From contig OY986967.1 of the NCBI GenBank assembly GCA_963920575.1, positions 13,944,061-14,008,060 of the forward strand: a stretch of 64,000 nt of DNA, in the 5' to 3' direction. Under the pieces are notes generated by a model. The model was given only the letters and a program-made list of their open reading frames with translations, had not been told where the DNA came from and ran no database searches. The stretch comes from Narthecium ossifragum. Taxonomy: Eukaryota; Streptophyta; Magnoliopsida; Dioscoreales; Nartheciaceae. Positions 31,471 to 43,229 of the stretch are shown here, one piece after another. Numbering within the stretch: position 1 is the first letter of the stretch; the number at the start of each line of letters is the position of its first letter. Made by a program: the position numbers and the translations under genes.

Positions 31471-33129
31471 AGACGTCCTAGAGCAACCTCCGATGTTAAA
31501 TTCTCCTTATTTTCGCCTATTTTATTTCTGATCTCGCCGCGGACGGGCGCCGTGTGTGTGATGATGTTTTATGCGGATGCTAACTGATGGTTGCCCTGCT
31601 TGCATATTTTTATCCTTTATTTCATTATTTGTGATGTCTAGAAGATTATTTTTGATGTATTATCTCCTTTACTATTTATCTGTACATGGTATATTTTTAT
31701 GCGATAAATGTTTGTACATATTAATATATCATGAGAATACAAAGAAGACTATGTCGAAATTTTCTATGATTCTAATACCTTTTTGGACTTTTATTTGTTA
31801 TATTTGATCTTTTTGGAAAGGTATATAATTGTGGGACAGGTTATGGTGGCGAAGGAAATATTTATTCTATGATGGCGGTGCCTAAACTAAAATTGGAAGA
31901 TCGAGAAATCTATTTCTAAGGCGTTCATGATGGTTATCTCTATCCTTTACTTCTTGATTTATTTTTATGACTTAGTGTAATTGGGGACAATTACATTTAA
32001 GTTGGGGGGTAGCATTCATAAATTTCATGCTCATATATTTTTATTTTTATTTTCTGGTAACCAAATATTATACATCCCTTCAATTATGTCAAAAGAATGA
32101 AATTAGGATATGATTTGACAAAGGTGCATGTTTTAGAAATTTATTTTATGAATTATTCTGAGACTTGTATGTCATATAAGAAATAGTAAATTTTTGCTAT
32201 GCATGATATTATTTCTATACTTTAACACTTTTACCATGATCTAAAGATAGCTTGACATATCCTAATGTACATGTTCACTTTCACATGTTAATGGGTTGAT
32301 ATTAGATTCTGAGCATGATACTGGGATAGATTTACAATTTCATGTCATGACCCAGAAAATACATGAACACATGCAATTATCTGAGTATGCGAAAAAAAAA
32401 ACATGAAAAAAAGGGATTTTCAACTTAGTAACCGGGCAGTGTGCCTAGCCAGCGTGGTATTCGCGTAAAACGATTGAATTTCCTTAAAAAAATGACTAGT
32501 TATGATTTGTAGCCTTCATGGTTTGAGCATTAGAGTCTGAAGAGTGTTCTACACTTAGTGCCTTAAAACCGTCTGGTTTGGGAGTCACTGGCTTGAACCT
32601 CGTTACATGGACCATGAAGAAAGTTTAAGAAATCATAACATTGCACATGTCATATATAAAAAAAAAGAGAAAAAAAAACCCAGATATTGCTATGTGATAA
32701 GTGAAAGATATGTGCTTGAATAGTTGAAGTTTTTAGATATAATTGATGCTCTGAAGCATGTGGAACCCCATTCACACACAGGAGTGTTAAGGTTATTCTT
32801 AATCATGATTAAATATGTTGAAGTGTTGGAAATATGTTATGACATGTTTTGATTTACTATGTTTTTATGTGAATATGAGTTGAAGGGTATATTTATGGAT
32901 ATTATTTCTATTTCATGCATTAGAGTTGATGAATATTATAATTGATTTCTGATGATATATTTAAGGGATGTATAGATGTTTGTGGGTGTCATCCCTAAAA
33001 ACCCTCAGGAGACTATAACTCCTCCACTGGGGTAACCCAGGGGTTTAAATGCTTGTTGCAAATGCTAAGTGCAATCGTGAGACCTACGAAAGTGGCTAGT
33101 TAGATTTATTGTTTTCTTTTTATCTTTTC
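31471..33129 (+). other. ATH2 3' untranslated region
   Basis: AT-rich, no convincing ORF. It contains an internal polypurine tract (AAGTTGGGGGGTAG at about 31999-32012, after GGGGACAATTACATTT). It also has a block related to the ATH1 duplicated element (AGTAACCGGG...CGCGTAAAA at about 32428-32475) and A-rich runs at 32392 and 32660. Confidence 0.6.
32001..32012 (+). promoter_or_regulatory. ATH2 internal polypurine tract
   Basis: GTTGGGGGGTAG with upstream GGGGACAAT, parallel to GAGGACAAT...GGTTGGGGGGT in ATH1. It lies 1.15 kb before the 3' LTR. Confidence 0.6.
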
Positions 33130-33166
33130 TTTGCTCGAGGACTAGCAAAGTGTAAGTTAGGGGGTG
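33130..33166 (+). promoter_or_regulatory. ATH2 hairpin and terminal polypurine tract
   Basis: TTTGCT-CGAGGACT-AGCAAA forms a 6-bp stem. AGTTAGGGGGTG then abuts the 3' LTR. ATH1 has the same order of hairpin then G-rich tract. Confidence 0.75.
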
Positions 33167-34594
33167 TGATGAGTCACTAAATATTCATAATTAAACTCCT
33201 TAATTTACCTTTGTTAGGCTTAGAGTGTTTGTATTTGATAGTTTGTTAGTTGATTTCAGGTTTAATGAAGATTCAAGTTAGAAAGTACAAAAAAGGCTTA
33301 ATATACTGAAATACACTGCTCTGTCGACTGTTAGCATAATATTCACCAGAAATTAATCTTATGTCTAAATATTCTGAAATTTGGGTGACATCTAGAAGAC
33401 ATCAAGATATACAACTTTCATGTTGGACACTTTCAGAGATTCCTTATGGATTGATAGCAGTTTTGAAGAAGATGAAGATATTTAGCTGCTAGAAGACTGG
33501 TCCGTCGACGCCCAGGAGAATATTCGCCAAATATTCTAGATAGGTCGAAATATTATAACCTCTTCGGGAGAGGACAGAAGACTTCTAAATCTACATCTTT
33601 TGTGTTGGACTCATTCTCAAATTCCAGACCGGTTGAACCCAGTCGCGATTGGAAGAAGCTGTCAGGGCTGAAACAGGAATCCGAGTTGCACTTGAGGTCT
33701 AACTCAACCCTAAAACCCTAATCCGGAAATTAAGATATAAAAAGGGTTTGGTGGCTGGAAAACAGGAGGCCTCCATAGAGATAAAAAGAGGGATTCAGAT
33801 TGGAGAAGAAGACGGAGATGCGGTGTGGATCCCTAACCTTCTTCATCGAATACATGGATCTCATCCAAAAGATGAGTGGCTAAACTCTTTACTTAGGGAT
33901 CTCATGAAGCTTTAGTGTAGCTTCTTTGTATTTTCTAGTTTGATTCTTGTTATCTTTTCAAATACATGATCCTATGAATATGGTTTTATTTTATAAAGAG
34001 TTGAGGGAACAGAGTTCATCGACGTACATTCAGACCTACTTGATTGCTGTGCTTGATGGTAGAAATTCTTAGGATGGTTTTCATGTTGCTTTTGTGTATG
34101 CCTTTGAGATACTCTATGCTAGATGAAGATAGGTTGTACTCAGATTAAGTTCGAAGGCAATCTATGCTAAGTTTGGATAGGTTATGCCTTAGGGAAACAA
34201 TTGCATTATTTTAGGGATTCATATAAGCTTAAGAAGCTGTGAATCCATAATGTCGAGATAAGAAAACAAGAGGATAACTAGAGAATACAGGAAGTGAAAC
34301 TAAAGTGGATTGAGTAATCCCTAGGTTTTCTCTCATTGATTTATCTCAACCTTTTCATTGCTTTTTCAGTAGTTTAATTCCTTAGATAACAAAACCATTG
34401 AAACTCCTTTTCTTCGCCTTAGGACTTGAGTTTAGAGATTTAATTTGATTTCTTCTCTTGTTAAACAATCTTTCCCTGTGGTTCGACTCCGGATCTCACC
34501 ACTGTTTTACGTTTGTAGAGTAGTATTGATTGAAGGATTATAAATTCTAAATTGCGTTTTGCATCTGATTTAACGACGCATTTGCGAGCGATCA
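33167..34594 (+). repeat. ATH2 3' LTR
   Basis: 1428 bp, same termini as the 5' LTR. Substitutions are scattered throughout. Confidence 0.93.
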
Positions 34595-34599
34595 GGTGT
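34595..34599. repeat. Target site duplication GGTGT, right copy of ATH2
   Basis: Exact match to 25297-25301. CHR2 LTR sequence resumes here. Confidence 0.92.
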
Positions 34600-35829
34600 G
34601 CCCTTGTTTGTTGAAGGATAGTATGCATGGTTTGGATAATTATACATGTGAAATGTATGTCTAATTGATGGATGTCTTGTAGTATCTGTGGTGGCCTTAT
34701 GCATAAATGCTTATTTCTTTGTCTTGTTAGCTTGTTATCTCAATATGCCGGACGATTGTTTGATGATATGGCATGTAGAGACACCTAGGCCTAGTTGTTT
34801 GAATAGGCCCATGCATGTTGTATGCATTAGAAGCATTAAAGCTAGGTGGTAGGCGATGGATTCGATCGCCGATCCAGGGTTCTCGGGTAACCCGGATCTA
34901 GCCCCAGAACCGGGGTTTGGGTAGTCGAGGATTAGGATGTGATGTCATCAATGATAATGCTTGATATCATTTGGGGTTATTGTTATAGTTGACTATGGAT
35001 TATATATTTATATTTGAGGTGTAGAGGTCGTGTCGGTCTCCAAGGTCAAGTGCTAAGGATGGTTGTCGATATCCCTGACATATGAGTCCCCGCGAGAGAT
35101 GGCATGACTGGGCAGGATGGTACCTGGACAGCAGCCCGCAGTCTTTGATTCCTCTCATTTGTTCTTGGGTGAGGGTGGGACCTGGACAGGAGCCCTCGAG
35201 AATCGACGGGGTTATGGGGCCCCTTGGCATCTCTTAGGCTTAGGCGGAGAACGACATAGTTACAGTTTCCCTTCCTTTCTATGCGACATAGAGTAGAACC
35301 CTACTGGGCATTATTGCTCACCCTACCTGGGCTGCATCGGGGATGCAGGTTGATGCAGTTCCTTCTTTCAGGTGTTCTTCTAGACAATGGCGCGATATGT
35401 CGAGGTGATCGAGGACTTGGAGCTTTGAGGAGTTGGTCTATAGATAATTTACAGTTTTAATCAATGATGTACAAATTGATGTATAAATCGAGGTATAACA
35501 TTGATGTATTCGAGAACATAATTGTATGAGTATTAATTCAGTTGTATTTGAGAAAGGTTGTCATATTATTGATGTAGACATTTGAGAAATATAATAATTA
35601 GTTATTTTCAATCTTACCATTGTACAAGTTGAAATTGTAACATTATGAAATGTACAGGTTTCTTGTGCTATAATTATAAAGGGGATTCTGTCGAATTTTT
35701 TTTATGAACTTGAGGATTAAATTGTTTAAATTCATAGCAGTTATACACTTGTGCGCTCATTGATGATGTAAAAAGGTTTACGTTGCTCACGTCTTGATTT
35801 GGATGGGTTTTCTAGGTCGGGGCGTGACA
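34600..35829 (+). mobile_element. CHR2 3' LTR, right part
   Basis: Contains the family block GAGGTCGTGTCGG (about 35023) and GCTCACCCTACCTGGGCTGC (about 35310), found in the LTRs at 44800 (reverse) and 63420-63775. Ends GGGGCGTGACA, the reverse complement of the family terminus. ATH3 gag starts on the next base. No coding region. Confidence 0.8.
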
Positions 35830-36444
35830 TTCATGAAACAACTCATCATCGTATTGCTTGAAAGATATGATCATGGTACGATAATTCTGAGTTTTAATGA
35901 TAGGAAAGTATTTTTTAAGGAAAGCATCCTGAAGTTGGTCCCATGTTGAAATCGAGTTTGGCGCTAGGGTGTAAAGCCAATGTTTTGCCTTATCTTTTCA
36001 GGAGAAAGGAAAGAGTTTCAATCAAAAGGCATCATCATTGAAATGCTCGAGTTTGAACATGGAGAGAATTACAAGGAAGTTAACGATATGTGCATAGGGG
36101 TCCTCATTCTCACGTCCGTAGAAAGAAGGTAAAGCAGTAATCCAATTGGGCTTAATCTCATAATGGGTAGCAGGAATAATAGGTAGGCTAATACAGGAGG
36201 CATTTGTAAAGGGTTCAAGTCGGAAGTGATTCCTAATTGGGACTTCTCTATTGTCATTATTATTATCCCTACCCATATTAGCATTAGAGTTTATGACATG
36301 TCCTTCATTTTCAGCCATTGTAACAAATGTCTTTTGAATAGCTTGCAAGTTATTTAAGGCTTCCTGATAGTTACTTAAAGATTTCTGTCCTAAGGCTCTA
36401 GCTGTCCTGAGTGTGGCATCTATTTCTGGATCCAAAGGTTCCAA
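35830..36444 (-). pseudogene. ATH3 gag fragment, cut by CHR2
   Basis: Starts MEPLDPEID with a real ATG at 36444. It continues as a capsid domain very similar to ATH2 ('PNWITALPSFYGRENEDPYAHIVNF', 'FKLEHFNDDAF'). At about 36021 an in-frame stop replaces the Arg codon seen in ATH2, and a second stop lies near 36000. The homology then runs on ('KDKAKHWLYTLAPNSISTWDQLQDAF' region) to 35830, where the CHR2 LTR begins. The missing C-terminal part is not elsewhere in the window. Confidence 0.88.
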
Positions 36445-36919
36445 CGGATTATGTAGGGATCATCTGCCTTGCATGCAAGATCACACAAAAAGAGAAAAAA
36501 AAACAGAAGGTGCGGAGGAGAGGACAAAACCAGACAAACAACAATTGAAACAAAAAGGTTTGAAGCAAAAAAGCTTAGCTGACTGTGCAGTTCCGATCGC
36601 TCGGTTTCCAGTCCGATCGCTCGCTCCAGGCCGCAAGCTCCTTCACTCGAAGGCCACTTCAAAGCAGATGGCGCAGTTCGATCGATCGGATTCAAGTATG
36701 ACCGGTTGCTCCAGGTGCCTGGCGAGTTGTGTTTTTCATCAAGAAAAATCCGTTCCAGTGCTGCAAAAATTCCAAAAAATTGTCAGAAAAATCCTAAAAG
36801 AATGTAAAATAAAGTAAATAAAAATAAAAATCTAACTACGCTCAGACAAAGAATTAAGAGAAAATTAAATAGATACTCCGTTGTAAATCAAAAGAGTCCC
36901 CGGCAACGGCGCAAAAAAT
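36445..36919 (-). other. ATH3 leader and tRNA-Asp primer site
   Basis: Untranslated leader of the minus-strand element. It contains GATCGCTCG/GATCGATCGG sites (36595-36690) like ATH2. The plus strand at 36897-36913 reads TCCCCGGCAACGGCGCA, the tRNA-Asp 3' end with one base missing, 6 nt from the LTR. Confidence 0.8.
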
Positions 36920-37525
36920 TGATCGCTTAAAAACGCATCGTTAAAAACGTTGCAAACTCAATCAAGAATAAAATTTATAAACCCTTATTCAAAATACTAA
37001 ACTATGGGGTAGAATAGTGATGAAATACGGGATCGAACAACAGGGAAAACTTTGATTACGAAGGAGAAATCAGAATTAAATCTCAGAACTCTAAACCTAA
37101 AGTGAAAAGGATTGATTTGGGTTTTTGAAACCAATTAAGAAAGCGATGTAAAAAGATTGAAATATATTAGTGGGAGAAAACCTAGGGATTACTAGGGATT
37201 ACTCAATCCACTTTAGTTTCACTTCCTTGTAGTCTATAGTTATCCCCTTGTTTTCTTATTTAGACATTATAGATTCACAGCTTCTTAAGCTTACATGAAT
37301 CCCTAAAATAAGATAAGTGTTTTCCAAAGGCATATCTAATCTTCAATTAGCATAGATTGTCTTCGGAGAAACCTTAGCACAAGCTATCGTCATTAAGCAT
37401 AAAATATCTCATCAGTTATTCACAAACCACATAAAAACCATCTATAGATCTCTACCATCAATCACCAAAATCAAGTAGGACAAAAAATACGTCAAGGAAC
37501 TCTGTTCCCTCAACTCTTTTATCAT

Positions 37526-37534
37526 TAAAACCAA
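37526..37534. repeat. 9-bp target duplication of the MULE, left
   Basis: TAAAACCAA here against TAAAATCAA at 48090-48098, one mismatch. Removing the element restores the ATH-family LTR order. A 9-bp duplication is typical of Mutator-like elements. Confidence 0.88.
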
Positions 37535-37820
37535 GGCCAAAAAGCAGTTTGATACCCTGTAGTTTCTGAGTTTTGCAGTTTAGTACCACGTAGTTTTAAA
37601 ATTATCAAAAAATGCTCCAAGTTACATAATAGTGCACTATAAACCCATCATCCGATGCGGTTACTACATTTTAACGGAAACCAGTCACTGTGCTCAATTT
37701 TGACTGGTTTTCGTTAGTTTTGCCTGTTTTGATGACGTAGGAAGTGAGAGAGAGAGATACGGGAGGGAGAGAGAGAGCACCCGCCGACGCCGTGGAGGTT
37801 GTAGGCGGCGCCGTCGCGTC
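37535..37820 (+). repeat. MULE left terminal inverted repeat
   Basis: Matches the reverse complement of 47826-48089 with scattered changes. The repeat extends through GAGAGAGA and the coding-like GTGGAGGTTGTAGGCGGCG. Confidence 0.9.
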
Positions 37821-37980
37821 CGTCGACATCGAGCTGCCCGGCATAAGCGCCAACGCCGCCGGTGCCGTAGATCCCCTCGTAAAGGTTGGCGATCTCCGTG
37901 GGGAAGCACGGATCCGTCCGTCACGTGCTCGCCTTTCATGCATGGCCGTCCTCGTTGGTGTCGGCATCCTTGTCGGCGCT
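37783..37980 (-). pseudogene. Exon-like fragment in the MULE left arm, unidentified
   Basis: One minus-strand frame reads 'TDPCFPTEIANLYEGIYGT' and then 'GGVGAYAGQLDVDGRD', continuing 'GAAYNLHGVGG'. It has high GC and codon-like composition. A short part (AAYNLHGVGG) recurs in the right TIR. An in-frame stop precedes it. I do not recognise the family. Confidence 0.45.
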
Positions 37981-38016
37981 CTTCTGTGTTATCTTCTTAG
38001 AGCTCCCAAGCCGCCC

Positions 38017-38029
38017 CCCCCCCCCGCCC
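38017..38029. repeat. Poly-C tract
   Basis: Long C run (CCGCCCCCCCCCCC) in the MULE interior, near the CHR3 insertion site. Confidence 0.8.
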
Positions 38030-38115
38030 AATTCAAGCCAAGGAACATAGAGGAACAAGCTCTACATAGATCCCAAAGACTCAAAAAAACACTCTAAAGA
38101 TGGCAGCCCTGCAAG

Positions 38116-38120
38116 CCCAT
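38116..38120. repeat. Target site duplication CCCAT, left copy of CHR3
   Basis: Matches 47115-47119 exactly. Confidence 0.92.
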
Positions 38121-40099
38121 TGTCACGCCACGACCTGCGGAAGCCCAACCGGGCCGGGCGACGCGAACCGGAACCTAACTAAATGCGGAAATAAAGGCGA
38201 GGGGTCCCCCCCAACTTACAGATTTCACTAAACAAATCATAAGCACCCCTGAATATTACAACAAATTTATAACCTCAACAGATATAATATAATAATCCAA
38301 AACCTCAAAGGGGTTACAACAGTTTATACATCATACTCCCATAGGAGACTAACTATAACAAAAAGTGTAGAAAGATAATCACCGATCCTCAGACCGTCAA
38401 CCGCTGCCAGCCGATCCGCAGCGAGTCCCGGCATTACAACGGTACCACGACCGTCAACCGCGGACTCCTGCAACGGGAAGCTACCTCGAAAACTTTGATG
38501 AATAGTAAAATATAATATTATAATCCGACATATAAAATTATATTTAAAATATCAAAAGTTCTCTTCTAGAGGCTAATTGAGCCCGTCGATCTGACGTCCC
38601 AACGATGTCGGATTCGAGATCCAACTTAGCCACCAGTAGATCTACATACCGGGATCAACATATCCAAAATCCATGATCATCCAACGGTTGGATTAACAGA
38701 AAAATATTAATCAAAACAGCTAATCAAAACACCATAAAACACCATCAGTCAGCTTGGGATCGATCCGGAACATTTGGATCGATCCAACGCTTCATACCGC
38801 TTCAGAAAACATTCTCTACAAGCAGCTAGTTGACCCCGTCGATCCGACGTCCAAACGACATCGGATTCAAGATCCAACTTAGAATCCGGTAGATCTATAT
38901 TCCAGGATCAACATATCCAAAATCCATAAACATCCAACGGCTGGATTAACGGGAAAACACTAATCAAAACTGCTAATCAAAACTAAATTACCAATGCTTG
39001 CTGCAACGCAGCCCTCCAGCAATCAATTCATAATAATTCGTAGGAAAATTGGAAAAATACGAAATAAGCTGGAATGGAAAGCTAACGGAGGGATCTACAA
39101 CTATCATGTTCACGACAAACCATGATCATGCACATACTGGCCGGGAAACTCGCCGCAAGCCGGCTGTTCTTCAAGAACAGCAGAAAACCGGAAAATCCGA
39201 GATTAATCATGCATAAATCCTACTCAAATCTCAACCAAAGATCATGAAACTTATATCAGTAATTCTAGTAGACAAGATGCATCCAACAACACAATTTCAT
39301 CAAGATCTAACGGCTAGATTTAACGAAACCCATTAAACACTCTCGTAGGTAGAACACCTACCGAACTGCGCTAATCCTCGGCTGATTCCCCGCTAACCAG
39401 CTACTAACCAAGCTCCAACCCACGTAAGTGATCGTCCACACGTCACCATGATTCCAACGAGCCTTCAAGCTCCCAAAAAGGTGGTCGGAGGAGGGAGAAC
39501 GGCAACGAAGGAGATGGCTGCCGGGAAGAACAGAGGAAACAGGGCACCGCGGGAAGAAGAAAGAAAGAAGAGAAGAGAAGGAAGAAGAGGAGGAGAAGAG
39601 AAGGGGAAGGTCGGGGAAGGTCGGGGAAGGTGGCGAAAAGGGGAGGAGAGGTCCTCTCTTCTCCTGACAATGGAGGACGACGGAAGCTCAACTGCTCTGC
39701 GCAGCTCAACTGCTATGCGCAGAACCCGGAATGATCCAAGGCCAAAATGGTTCGATCCAAGATAGGATGGATCGATCCAAAATGTTTGGATCGATCCAAA
39801 ATGTTTGGATCGATCCGAACGGGTTAAAAACCCACCAACTAGCTCACGAGCCCGATCGATCGCTCAAGGGCTGTAAGCTGCCCAAAAGCAAGCTTCAGCG
39901 TGCCCGAGTTGGGATCTTCCGATCCCGGGTCCACCTAACCATTCTAATCAAGCACTAACACAAACAAGGTCAGTGTGTGCACACGCGGGTGTGAAACAAA
40001 CCAACAAGGCGCAATTTACCAAATTGCCCTTGCGGTCCACAACGAGCCACGGGCCTGACCCATGTGGTCGACCCAGGAATGGAGGGATAGGTCCTCACA
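38121..40099 (-). repeat. CHR3 3' LTR (shorter)
   Basis: 1979 bp, TGTCACGCC to GTCCTCACA. It lacks the segment 44761-45430 of the other LTR; the break falls after CCTCAGAC. It contains GGATCGATCC groups (38756-38785, 39766-39865), the TGTTCTT-C-AAGAACA hairpin (39168), a purine tract, and AATTTACCAAATT (40013). Confidence 0.92.
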
Positions 40100-40204
40100 T
40101 CCTAATACCCTTAAAGGAAATCTGGTCTCGAGATTCGATAAAGGTAGGGTTTGGAAACAGAAAAACCGTTACACTAAAAGACATGACAAGAGGTACCTCG
40201 AGAT

Positions 40205-40704
40205 GAAAACAATTGTGGAAACTCCTGCCGCATGCGCGCCTCGGGCTCCCAGGTCATCTCCTCGGTGCCTCTGTACCTCCACAGTACCTTGATCAAGGGA
40301 ATCGTCTTGCCCCGTAAGACCTGATCCCTCCGGTCAAGTACTCGAACTGGCTATTCGACGAACGTCGCGTCTGCCTCAAGCTCGATGTCATCCACCCTAA
40401 TGATATGAGACGGATCTGGGTGATACTTCCTTAGCATTGACACATGAAACGTCGGATGCACAATAGACATGTGCTGAGGAAGATCCAGGCGGTAAGCTAC
40501 CTCGCCGATACTCTCTAGAATCTCAAACGACCCGACAAACCACGGCGCCAACTTACCATCCCTGCCAAACCTGACAGATCCTCTGTACGGCAATGCTCGC
40601 AAGAACACTCGGTCGCCGACTGCAAACTCCAATGGTCGTCGACTCTGATCTTCGTAACTCTTCTGCCGGATCTGAGCCGTCAGAAGTCTCTGCTTGATCT
40701 GCAC
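40205..40704 (-). pseudogene. CHR3 integrase C-terminus and chromodomain
   Basis: The frame from 40704 contains 'FAVGDRVFLRALPYRGSVRF' and 'PWFVGSFEILESIGEVAYRL', the GPF/Y-like integrase tail, then 'HPTFHVSMLRKYHPD'. After one stop at about 40354 (a Gln codon changed to TAG) the same frame continues 'PVRVLDRRDQVLRGKTIPL', then 'LWRYRGTEEMTWE' and 'MRQEFPQLF', the chromodomain. Chromodomains direct chromovirus integration to marked chromatin. The link to the integrase core is shifted in frame near 40790. Confidence 0.85.
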
Positions 40705-40797
40705 TAACCTCTCTGACGACCGCCTGATGAGGTCTGGACCGGTGAGTGAAGCCTCTACAACCTCTGTCCAACATACTGGGAAATGACACGGCCTACC

Positions 40798-43070
40798 CTA
40801 CAACGCCTCGAAAGATGCTACTCCAAGACTGGATTGGTAGCTGTTGTTGTAGGCGAACTCCACCAAGGGAACGTGCTCCTCCCAGCTGCCTCCTGCGTCA
40901 AGGACACATGCTCTCAGCATGTCCTCCAAGATTTGGATCATCCGCTCTGACTGCCCGTCTGTCTGCGGATGGAAAGCCGTACTGAAAGTTAGGAGTCTGC
41001 CAACTGCCTCCTGAAAGTCTCGCCAGAACCTGCTGGTGAACCTGGGGTCACGGTCTGACACGATAGAAACTGAAACTCCGTGTAGTCTGACCACCTCTCT
41101 GACGTATAAGCTGCCCAACCTGTCCGTCGAGTCTGTCGTCCGCATAGGCAGGAAGTGCACCGATTTGGTCAATCGATCAATGATGACCCAAATCGCGTCA
41201 TTCCCCCTAGGAGATCTCGGTAGCCCGGTCACGAAGTCCATCGTGATGTGCTCCCACTTCCACTCAGCTAGTGGAAGCGGCTGAAGTAACCCCGGAGTCC
41301 GCTGGTGCTCTGCCTTGACCTTCTGACAGGTAAGGCAGCGCGATACGAACTCCGTCACTGCTCTCTTCATCCCGCGCCACCAGAACTGTCGCCGAAGATC
41401 CTGGTACATCTTGGTGCCGTCGGGATGAACTGCAAAACGAGAGTGGTGGAACTCTCGTAGGACGTCGTCTCGTAGAACTGGATCTGCTGGAACCGCTACT
41501 CTGCCTCTGAACCGTAGCCCTCCGTCTGACGATACTGTCCAGTCCCCGTCTGCGCCCTCCGTGCCCGCCGATGTGCGTAACTCCTCAAGCTCTGGGTCGC
41601 TGTGCTGTGCCTCTAACACTCTGGCTAGAACCGCTAGCATACTCTGTACAGCGTAGAGAAAACTGCTGGATCCCCGATCCTCAAACTCGAGCCCCAACTG
41701 GCCCGCTGTCTCTAGAGCCTGCCACCGCCGCGCTGACAACCCTCCAACTGCTGCTCTGGTGTCTCTCACCTGTCTGCTCAGCGCGTCTGCTAGGACGTTT
41801 GCCTTACCATGATGGTAATGCAAACCAAATTCGTAGTCCTCCAGTAGCTCCATCCAGCGTCGCTGCCTCAGGTTGAGGTCACGTTGGGTGAAAATGTACC
41901 TCAAGCTCTTATGGTCGGAGAAGACTGAGAACTTCTCACCATAGAGGTAATGCCGCCAGGTCTTCAGGGCGAAGACCACTGCTGCTAGCTCCAAGTCATG
42001 GGTCGGGTAGTTCCTCTCATGGTTCTTCAGCTGACGAGAACCATAGGAAACTACATGGCCCTCCTGCATGAGGACACACCCCAAACTCTCACCGCTGGCG
42101 TCGCAGTAGACACTGTAACCAACACGTCGCTCGAGGACGATCAGCACCGGCGCACTGGTCAACCTCGTCCTCAGCTCCACGAAAGCTCGCTCACAAGCAT
42201 CATCCCACACGAACGGGACGGCCTTCTGTGTCAGTCTGGTCATCGGTTCGGCAACTCTGGAGAAGTCTCACACGAACTGTCTGTTGTAACCTGCCAGGCC
42301 TAGGAAACTGCGAACCTCGAACACTGTCTTCGGTCTATGCCACTGTACCACTGCCTCGACGTTGGCCGGGTCAACTGAGATCCCTGCTGCTGACACCACG
42401 TGCCCAAGGAATCCCACCTGTGCAAGCCAGAACTCACACTTGGAAGCCTTGGCATAAAGCCGATGCTCCCGAAGTAGCTGCAACACTGTCGCCAAGTGTC
42501 GCTCGTGCTATGCCTCTGACCGAGAGTAGATAAGGATGTCGTCGACGAACACTACCACGAACTGGTCTAGAAATGGCCGGAAGATCCTCTGCATGAGATC
42601 CATGAACGCTTCTGGTGCGTTCGTCAGCCCAAACGGCATCACCACAAACTCGTACAAGCCGTACCGAGTCCGAAAAGCCGTCTTTGGGATGTCGCAATCC
42701 CGAACCCTCAACTAGTGGAAGCTGGTGCGGAGGTCGATTTTCGAGAACACTGAAGATCCCCGCAACTGGTCAAACAAGTCGTCGATGCTCGGCATCGGAT
42801 ACCTGTTCTTCACCGTCACCCTGTTGAGCCGCCTGTAGTCTATGCAAAGTCGAAGGGTACCATCCTTCTTCTTTGCGAACAACACTGGCGCTCCCCAGGG
42901 AGACATGCTGGGACGGATGAAGCCTCTACTGGTAAGCTCGTCTAGCTGAGTCCTCAACTCACTCTGCTCTACTGGTGCCATCCTGAACGCTGAGAGAGAG
43001 ATCGGTGGGGTACCCGGTACCAGGTCGATCTCAAAGTCGACCTCTCTGGACGGTGGAAGCCCCGGCAACA
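40798..43070 (-). pseudogene. CHR3 pol: RT, RNase H and integrase core
   Basis: RT lies at about 43070-42250 ('LCIDYRRLN', 'KIDLRTSFH', '[12 protein letters not shown]', FVDD near 42540). It is broken by stops at about 42712, 42508 and 42265. RNase H (about 42240-41820) has 'VYCDASGESLGCVL', 'NYPTHDLELAAVVFALKTW' and 'FSDHKSLRYIF'. The integrase has its zinc-binding HHCC ('HHSRFAVHPDGTKMY', 'CLTCQK') near 41400-41330 and the DDE core with '[13 protein letters not shown]', 'VSIVSDRDPRFTS' and 'FHPQTDGQSERMIQ'. The last 481 codons are open, from 42243 to 40798. Confidence 0.92.
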
Positions 43071-43229
43071 CCTAGGGAAACACGTCGGTGTAGTCGCACA
43101 CGATCCTGGGGAAACTGCTCTGCTGCACTCCCTCTGACCCAAACAGGGATAGGCTGGCCAGCAAGGCTGAAAACTCGCTGCCACGCCTCCCCACACCGCA
43201 AGCAAAGGAATCGGCTGAGAACCGATCCC

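Larger units (their letters stand above)
25302..34594 (+). mobile_element. ATH2: complete non-autonomous Athila-like retrotransposon
   Basis: 9293 bp: 5' LTR 25302-26727, tRNA-Asp primer site, gag-protease frame with stops, an acidic C-terminal extension, 2.6 kb of untranslated sequence, a polypurine tract, and 3' LTR 33167-34594. GGTGT flanks it. LTRs start TGATGAGTCAC and end GCGAGCGATCA. There is no RT, RNase H or integrase. The two LTRs differ at many more sites than the ATH1 LTRs do, so this insertion is older than the ATH1 array. Confidence 0.94.

Noticed and set aside
34995..35230. 76-residue minus-strand ORF in the CHR2 LTR
   Set aside because: It overlaps LTR blocks shared with other chromovirus LTRs on non-coding grounds and has no domain.
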